Both the position numbers and the translations under genes were made by a program. Of a stretch of DNA of 10,183 bases, positions 1 through 6,300 are shown piece after piece (the stretch's first letter is position 1; every line of letters begins with the position of its first letter). Where the stretch lies: contig NW_003120918.1 in the NCBI RefSeq assembly GCF_000003605.2, forward strand, positions 43,682-53,864, in the 5' to 3' direction. The notes under the pieces are model-generated. The model was not told the origin of the DNA, searched no databases, and saw only the letters and a list, made by a program, of their open reading frames with translations. The DNA comes from Saccoglossus kowalevskii (Eukaryota; Hemichordata; Enteropneusta; Harrimaniidae).

Positions 1-395
1 TCCAATTGCTTTGATATTACATATATAGGTACTACATGTGGACCTCTCTCAGATTTGTTCATTTCATAATGATATCTTTAATTCTCTAATTTTGATGAAT
101 ATTTTTGTAATTTTTGGTAAAAAGTGATATTTTCGACTTCTTGTTGAAAACTGCAAGTCCAATTGCTTTGATATTACATATATAGGTACTACATGTGGAC
201 CTCTCTCAGATTTGTTCATTTCATAATGATATCTTTAATTCTCTAATTTTGATGAATATTTTTGTAATTTTTGGTAAAAAGTGATATTTTCGACTTCTTG
301 TTGAAAACCGCAAGTCCAATTGCTTTGATATATTATACATATAGGTACTACATGTGGACCTCTCTCAGATTTGTTCGTTTTCTAATGATATCTTC
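1..395. repeat. 157-bp tandem repeat, 2.5 copies, cut by the left edge
   Basis: Units begin at 1, 158 and 315, each opening with TCCAATTGCTTTGATAT. Read side by side, the first two complete units differ at a single base near their ends (AAAACTGCAAG versus AAAACCGCAAG). The third copy has small changes, including a short insertion after TTTGATAT and a TTCGTTTTCTAATGA variant. It loses similarity around 385-395. The near identity of units 1 and 2 points to recent duplication or homogenisation, and the array probably continues left of the window. It is AT-rich, has no long open frame and shows no sign of coding. Whether it is a satellite or part of a mobile element cannot be decided here. Confidence 0.95.
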
Positions 396-670
396 TGTTC
401 TTTAATTGCCATGTGCATTGCTAACAGCGGAGCTATCTCAGCCGACAGGCTGCTTGTTTGAATACTGGTAATCAAATTTATATAATATGTGTTTATTGTG
501 AGTGTGTAACCGTGTGTAAACTTCACCTACCAATGACCTGGTAACAAATCTACTTCAACATCAAAGATTCACTTTCGCATTACGATACCAAGCGTTACCA
601 AGAATGCCTTCAGAAATTCCCAGAGAAAGGATAGGTTCGATACATCATTTTGATTGAATCATAACAGACC

Positions 671-715
671 TGACCTATCAGGTCAAAAAAACTTTGCAGG
701 TCAAATTGTACAAAA
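671..715. repeat. Dispersed element with everted AGGTCA half-sites, copy 1
   Basis: The sequence TGACCTATCAGGTCA is a perfect everted repeat of the AGGTCA half-site with a 3-base spacer. It is followed nine bases after the next AA by a further CAGGTCAA and then TTGTACAAA. The same arrangement recurs at 5701 (TGACCTATCAGGTCAAA, ten bases, CAGGTCAA, then TTGTTCAAA) and in diverged form at 1622. Similarity also extends upstream, with CATTTTGATT before both main copies. This makes a short dispersed repeat likely. AGGTCA is the classic nuclear-receptor half-site, but receptor binding is only a possibility. Confidence 0.65.
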
Positions 716-944
716 AAAACAACATAGCAGAAAATGTTTTTCTTTGTGAGTTTGCACACGATTGAATACATTCGTTACTGGAGATAATGTTAACCTTGTA
801 AATTCTGGTGGTACAAAATTACTGTATTTATCGGGGTAAAAGCCCAGGGTCCTGAACATGGAAAATTGCCAACAAATAGGGGTGGGTGTTTGTCCGGATA
901 TACCAGGCCAGTGTTCTCCCCAGGATGTAAACAGCGTGGCGGTC

Positions 945-1016
945 CCGCCACAGTGCTTCGATTTGCCGCCACACCGGTCTGACACCGCCACAGTGATTAG
1001 AAAGACTGCCACAGTG
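945..1016 (+). repeat. Four CCGCCACAGTG-type motifs about 20 bp apart
   Basis: CCGCCACAGTG at 945, CCGCCACA at 966, CCGCCACAGTG at 985 and CTGCCACAGTG at 1006 lie 21, 19 and 21 bases apart, close to two helical turns. The bases between them are not conserved, so this differs from an ordinary tandem duplication of a whole unit. The patch is GC-rich compared with its surroundings. It could be a decayed minisatellite, part of a transposable element or a cluster of protein-binding sites; nothing in the sequence decides between these. Confidence 0.6.
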
Positions 1017-1621
1017 CTTTTTTCATTGGAGATCTTCGTTACGCTGGTGGCCCGACCGGCTCTCAAGACTAGCGTCTACTACGGGAAAGGCTTCCGACCA
1101 GGGCTATTGTCATATTGTTATTATACTTAGTACTGACCGACTGGCATCCTGCCGGTCGTGGATAATAATTTGTAAACAATAGACATAGTCGTACGATGTG
1201 GTAGAGGCTTTAAACGATACAAGTAAATTTTGTAAAATTAGCACCTCTTTGTTTGTAAGTAAATACTTTCTGACGATAGACGCAGTCTTTAGAAGGAAAA
1301 CTAAAATTCTTTCAAAATCAATTCCACCCCGATATAACATGGGCAAAGAGGAGTTCATGATCAGTTTACACTACTCAAGAAACAACGTGCATATTGCGTG
1401 ATTGGTTAAAATACATTTGAACTGTTATCATAGTGAATCATGTAAAAAAATTCTTTTACCTTTTAAAAATTGCTAATCACCTCTTTCGAAAACCATCATG
1501 CAGTTTTCATCTGAAATCCATACCAACACATCGTGCTACGACATCGCTTTACTTCCGCAATGGAAAACTTTGTGTTCTACCGGCATTACCATGCAGCATT
1601 CTGATTGGTTAATGGCGTTTT

Positions 1622-1658
1622 TGACCCATCGGGTCAAAGGACACATGCCGGTGAACTG
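1622..1658. repeat. Dispersed everted-repeat element, diverged copy
   Basis: TGACCCATCGGGTCAAAGG followed by ACACATGCCGGTGAACT aligns without gaps to the 5701 copy over about 36 bases. Most of the differences are C/T or A/G transitions, including symmetrical changes that keep the palindrome (TGACCC-ATC-GGGTCA). This is what a relative of the 671 and 5701 elements would look like, with the symmetry preserved. Confidence 0.5.
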
Positions 1659-2189
1659 ATGCGTCACAACTATCATGGCAGGTCTGTGTTTTTCACCGAA
1701 GTGATCGAGTGATCAAAAATAATTGCTCCCGATAAAACTGATTCATAACCAGCAATCCGCCAAATAATTACGTGGTCGATTTTTTGAAGGATAATTTTGT
1801 ATTACCGGTAAATAAGATCATGAAAGTCGTGAACATAATCCTGGCTGAAACGCTTCAAATGAGTTTCATTTAACCTTTTACAATTTGTTTCTTTTTAGTC
1901 TGCAGCATTTGCATTTTGAGAATGTTTCATTTTTAAATTCAAACTCTTCTAAATAGTGAAACCAAAAACCAATAATTTCTGTTTTTACGCTATTAATTTG
2001 CACACTTGAAAAAATAATTATTTTCACTACCGCGAATTAATCAAGTTTTTACGGTACACTAAGAATGAAAAGCCAAAGTCGAAACAGGTTGCATCATGGA
2101 CATGACACAACACACGCTGCGACAACTGAGTGATCAGCGACATCATTTTGGAACGCAATTGAACTTCAAGTACTTCTTTGCTGTTTTTC

Positions 2190-2384
2190 TAATTACGCAA
2201 ATTTGTTTACAATATTGTACCGGCTCTGAATATTTCAACTTTGTAATGTGTTGCTTTCATGATAATTACGCAAACTCAAGTTATTTTTTACTATTGTTAG
2301 GGCACTGACCCGGGGTATTGGGTCTGAGAATATTTCAATATTACCAACTTGATAATGCGTTGCATTCGTAATAATTACGCAAAC
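2190..2384 (+). repeat. Local duplication with TAATTACGCAAA boxes
   Basis: TAATTACGCAAA occurs three times, near 2190, 2263 and 2372. The second and third lie at the ends of a diverged direct duplication. Copy one (about 2224-2275) reads TCTGAATATTTCAA, then TTTGTAATGTGTTGC and ATAATTACGCAAAC. Copy two (about 2322-2384) reads TCTGAGAATATTTCAA, then CTTGATAATGCGTTGC and ATAATTACGCAAAC, with a short insertion. The TTACGCAA core resembles C/EBP- or PAR-type bZIP sites, but this is a similarity by eye only. The 70-codon open frame crossing the region has no recognisable content. Confidence 0.7.
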
Positions 2385-3085
2385 ATAAACATAGGTGCAT
2401 TTAAATCATTAAAAAGGATAGTAGTCAGGTATCTACAGAAAGTCGAGAAAATATTTTAAATACTTGAAATTCATCGATGTTCCAATGGTGAATTATTTTA
2501 TTCGAAATGAAGTGAATATGTAATATAAACCATAACATGCGTCAAGTTAAATTTTACTATAATATAATAAACTCTTGTAAGCGCACCTTGATCGCATTAT
2601 TCACGTCTATTTCAACTGAATTCTCTAATAACCATCCGTTTGAATCACGTGCGGCATTGGGCAATGACCTCCAGAGTTCATGCACTGATATTTAAATTCG
2701 GGTCACCCAGCTTGACACAAATCAATATAGTTACTTGTCATTTGTTCAAAAAATCTTTCAACTCTCACAAATACCATGAATGCAAAAAATTAACTGGAGG
2801 TTAACTGAAAGGAACGTCTTTTTTGGACAAAAAACACGTCAATACAAGATTATGACCAAAACATCGCCCACTATTTGAAACATTGCCCATGGGCGGAGTT
2901 TAGGATGGGCGGGGTATCAGTCGAATCCGGTAGTAACTGTACAACAGCTAGTCATTCTTTATTTCACTTAATTCTTCTTCATACAACAAGTAATATACTG
3001 GTGTAATACATTATTTCACAAGAATGAACTTTCTTATTCAAACATGGCATACTATTCATGTAATTTTTTTTTTTTTACTTTTCAG
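2385..3085. other. Non-coding stretch, probably 3' part of an intron
   Basis: No exon is supported here. It ends in a polypyrimidine tract (a run of T around 3064-3076) and the acceptor TTTTCAG at 3085, so at least its right end is intronic if the gene has upstream exons. Two GC-box-like GGGCGG motifs sit at 2891 and 2908 on an AT-rich background, next to the palindrome GCCCATGGGC. That is compatible with a cryptic promoter, but I cannot support one. Confidence 0.5.
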
Positions 3086-3324
3086 GTTCCATTGTTCACA
3101 CAGGTGTTACTAGTGGTAAAATACCTTTTGCTCATATTGATGTTAATCAAATACCTCATGATTCCAATTTAACGATGAATATCTTGCTCGACGTACTGAG
3201 TGAAGTTAAGACCCATTTGGCCAAAGTGTTGTACCTTCAGTTAGACAATTGTTTTCGAGAAAATAAGAATCGTTTCTTATTGTCATTGATGGAGTTAATG
3301 GTAGAAATAAATGTATTTGAAGAG
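3086..3324 (+). CDS. Exon A: DUF7869-type core, PHDSN and LQLDN motifs
   Basis: The acceptor TTTTCAG ends at 3085 after a long T tract, and the donor GTATGT starts at 3325. The exon opens with two bases of a split codon and reads from 3088 as SIVHTGVTSGKIPFAHIDVN, giving 79 residues and ending NVFEE in phase 0. Key segments are IPHDSN at about residues 23-28 and LYLQLDNCFRENKNRF at about 49-64. In the family these sit in the central conserved core, and the DN pair is among its most conserved residues. The frame stays open for all 237 bases. Relatives have a conserved stretch just upstream (DxMDQ-like) that I cannot find in the window, so the preceding exon must lie outside it or be lost. Confidence 0.9.
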
Positions 3325-6300
3325 GTATGTTAGACCAGATAATATTTTGTAATTATTTTTGGTAATTGGAACACAATATTAACAAATTTTTAGTGATACC
3401 ATCCGAGTGCTTCGGCTAGTAATCAACATTTGCTGTCTCCTCCAGTGAATTGAGAATGATTTAGGCCATTCTTATTTACATGTACTTACAACAGTCATGT
3501 ATCATATTTGCTATATTGAAAACACATCTCCAATAGAAGCATATGTACACCCACAATTTTTTTAAAATATTACTTATTTTGACCATAGAAACACCCCTGT
3601 AATTTACATTAGTGCATGCACAAATACAATTTTTTTTTTCATAGATTTTTGTCAGCTTCCTACCAGTGGGTCACACTCACGAGAATGTGGACCAGATGTT
3701 TTCCAAGATATCCACAAAACTAGGACACAGGAATACATACACTATAGATGGTACGTTCGTGTTCGGAAATGACACATCAAACCTGATGTGCTATTTAGAT
3801 GGTACAACATTTGCTATTATTCACTTAATGGCTACTAATAGAATACAAGTTTGTTTTAACTGGGGCATATTTTCCGTTCAGACATAATTTGAAAATTGTG
3901 ACTTGTAATTTTGGTTCAGTCTATACTTTCAGTCGAATCTTGGACTTTTACTGTTTCTGGTCAAAGGTGATCGGTAGACAGATGTGTCAAGTTATTTGTT
4001 GATTAATCATTTTTGATTTTAACCCAAAAAGGAAAAAAAAATCACATTTTCAACAGAAAGAAATAACCCAAACTGTAAGCATTGTTTTTTAAATTAATGG
4101 TTCAAAAAATTAATCTGAAACTATGATTAGAAATCCCTTACTCTAGCTACATTACATTTTCGCTGAAAATAGCATTTTAACTGTTTTGTATGGGGTTTAT
4201 TTCCACTGATTATGATGAACTGCATATAAAATGCTCGGGGGGGGGGGGAGTGTCACCTCTTCAGTGAAAATAAATTTCAAGCCATTTAGTATTTTATAGT
4301 ATACAGAAAATAAAATCAGTGACACGATTTGGACATTATTTATCATTATACTGCTCAACCAATTGATCTGCATTTTTTTTTTGACAGATCTTGAAGAAAC
4401 TGTTACAGCATCATACACACCACCAATCAAGTCCTGTGGCTTATTAAAAAAACCTTTGTATAACATTAAGGATTGGTTATTACCTCACATAACAGGAAAA
4501 ATGCAGGGCCACTCCAAGCCACACAATTTTCGTTTTCATAAGGTGGGAGGAAGAGCCTACATGCAATACAGATTGTGGTGTACAGACAAATGGCAGCCAA
4601 CCACAATAGATGCCAATGGGGATCAAGTTCCAGGTCTAAGATGCCTGAAGGTATGTTTTTCACAAAGTCAGAGAAAAAAAAGAATCTTCAGTTACTTATT
4701 TTACAAGACCTGGAAGGTGATCATTGTTACAGATATCAATCATGGCAACTTGAACCCAAAAAAGTAGTTAAATAGCAGCTAAATGTGTTGAAACTTTAGC
4801 TACAGGTTACTTTGATCACAATTTTAGTACAGCTAATGCTACTGATTGGCAGTGGGGAAAAAGCCATACCATTCTGGCTTTATTATCCATGTGTTGTCTT
4901 CCCTTAGCCTACATATTTCTTTTTCATAGCATATATACGCATATATGTTCTCAAATTCTAAATGCTCGACTATATGATGCTAAATATTTTACTTTTAATG
5001 CAAAATATACATATAATCTTAATTTTTACATACAAATTTTGTGTTATGGGAGTTGCTTTATATTCTCTAAATTGTGATCCATGCTTTGTTTGCTTTATAT
5101 TGTGCAAAAAAGACAATGTTGAATAAAAAATAGCAATAATTTTTACTAACTTGTTTTTGTAAATATTGTTTAAAGAGTATTCCAGGCAGAGATGATGTTC
5201 CTTCATTTGTTATTCCAAGTCTGGAAAAGATGGATGCTGATGCATTAAACCTTGATATCCCAAGGCGATATGGAATGAGATTACCAGTAGCAGCAGTACA
5301 ATGGTGGAATGACTTTTTCACTAATGTGAAGGAACTTGAAAAGGTAACAAATAATTAATATTGTAGAATCTCTAATTTCCTGACCATCTAGATTAAGGGT
5401 CTAATTGACACCTATTCAAGAGTATGATGTATGATCATGGCTAAGCGTGAATGGGTAATCTTCAGTTCAACAATGAGCTGTTATCACCATAAAAAGTGTT
5501 AAATTTTTCTGCAATGCTCAGTCTAGCTTTGAAATTTCTTGATTTAAAAAAATGCCATTTTCCATCAAAATTAAAGCTAAAAGAACGCTTCACAACATCA
5601 GTAAATCTTTTCCGTGTTGCACTAAACTGTCATTAACATATATAAATGACCTACGGTAATTCAAACACATAGGCACCATCCAACATTTTGATTTACGACT
5701 TGACCTATCAGGTCAAAGAATACAGTTCAGGTCAACTTGTTCAAACTAAGTATTTACTACTGAGTGTTCAATTAGCCCCCCAACAGGACACAGTCGTGGA
5801 CGTTGCGAACTGGGTTCTTTCGTCTGTTGGTGCATTTCAAACTTGATACAAATTTGGTTGTAAATTGGGTAAACAGTTAATGATATTCCAAAATCGCGCC
5901 ATGCCCCCCTCTCCTGTCACCTTTTTATTTCGGCATTACGAGTGTTGCCGAAATGGCGCCACCAACGGGACCATAAAGCAGGAGATAGAACACGCTATCT
6001 ATCGGACGCACAAAAATTTACATTTTAGATTGCAGATTTCCTAACATTACCGATACATTGTTCAGGTGAAGTTTAATAAAAATAACAACGTTAATATTTT
6101 CGGTCATGATGTTCAAAGCCTGTGCCTAAATCTCACGGTCATTTTGGGGGGAGGTACACGGACACCCACATAGCATATTTTTCTCGCAGGTTCAAACCTG
6201 TATGGGCCAATTTGTTCCTGGCACTCTAAAACAAAATCGTGACATCTCTCGTTGTCGTCATATTCCTCGATCTCATAACTCTCGTCAGACGATAAGACAG

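Larger units (their letters stand above)
396..2189. other. Non-coding stretch, intergenic or 5' intron, no supported exon
   Basis: No open frame here carries recognisable protein motifs. Short frames of 60-121 codons exist at 701-1401 on both strands, but none shows domain-like composition or convincing splice partners. I specifically looked for the N-terminal half of the gene that resumes at 3086 and did not find it. The stretch holds small repeats listed separately (671-710, 945-1016, 1622-1658). A slightly GC-richer patch near 1590-1660 contains ATTGG, an inverted CCAAT box, but there is no transcript evidence to call a promoter. Confidence 0.6.

Noticed and set aside
425-475. Degenerate tRNA-like sequence (possible SINE head) near GAGCTATCTCAGCCGACAGG
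   Set aside because: The A-box-like and GTTTGAATAC B-box-like stretches are too close together and no cloverleaf or poly-A tail is visible.
701-1401. Open frames on both strands around 701-1401 as genes
   Set aside because: They overlap one another on opposite strands, show no domain pattern, and cross the CCGCCACAGTG repeats and the dispersed element.
2096-2308. 70-codon plus-strand frame as a small membrane protein
   Set aside because: It spans a local duplication, its hydrophobic stretch comes from TTT-rich DNA, and no start context or splice partner supports it.
2887-2914. GC-box pair as a promoter
   Set aside because: Two GGGCGG motifs alone, without an initiator, CpG-rich context or a following first exon, are not enough.
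3751-3887. Extension of exon B to the TAA at 3885
   Set aside because: Family likeness stops at NTYTID. The GTACGT donor and the matching split aspartate at 4388 give a far better continuation.
4197-4663. Minus-strand frames opposite exon C
   Set aside because: Shadow frames of the real exon; one runs through the G12 tract as a proline run.
4889-5321. Frames around 4889-5321 on both strands
   Set aside because: AT-rich intron sequence giving tyrosine-, isoleucine- and phenylalanine-rich peptides, or shadows of exon D.
5660-5685. Minus-strand WCLC motif as part of a P2X7-like zinc exon
   Set aside because: The frame stops two codons later (TGA) and the remaining cysteine spacing is absent.
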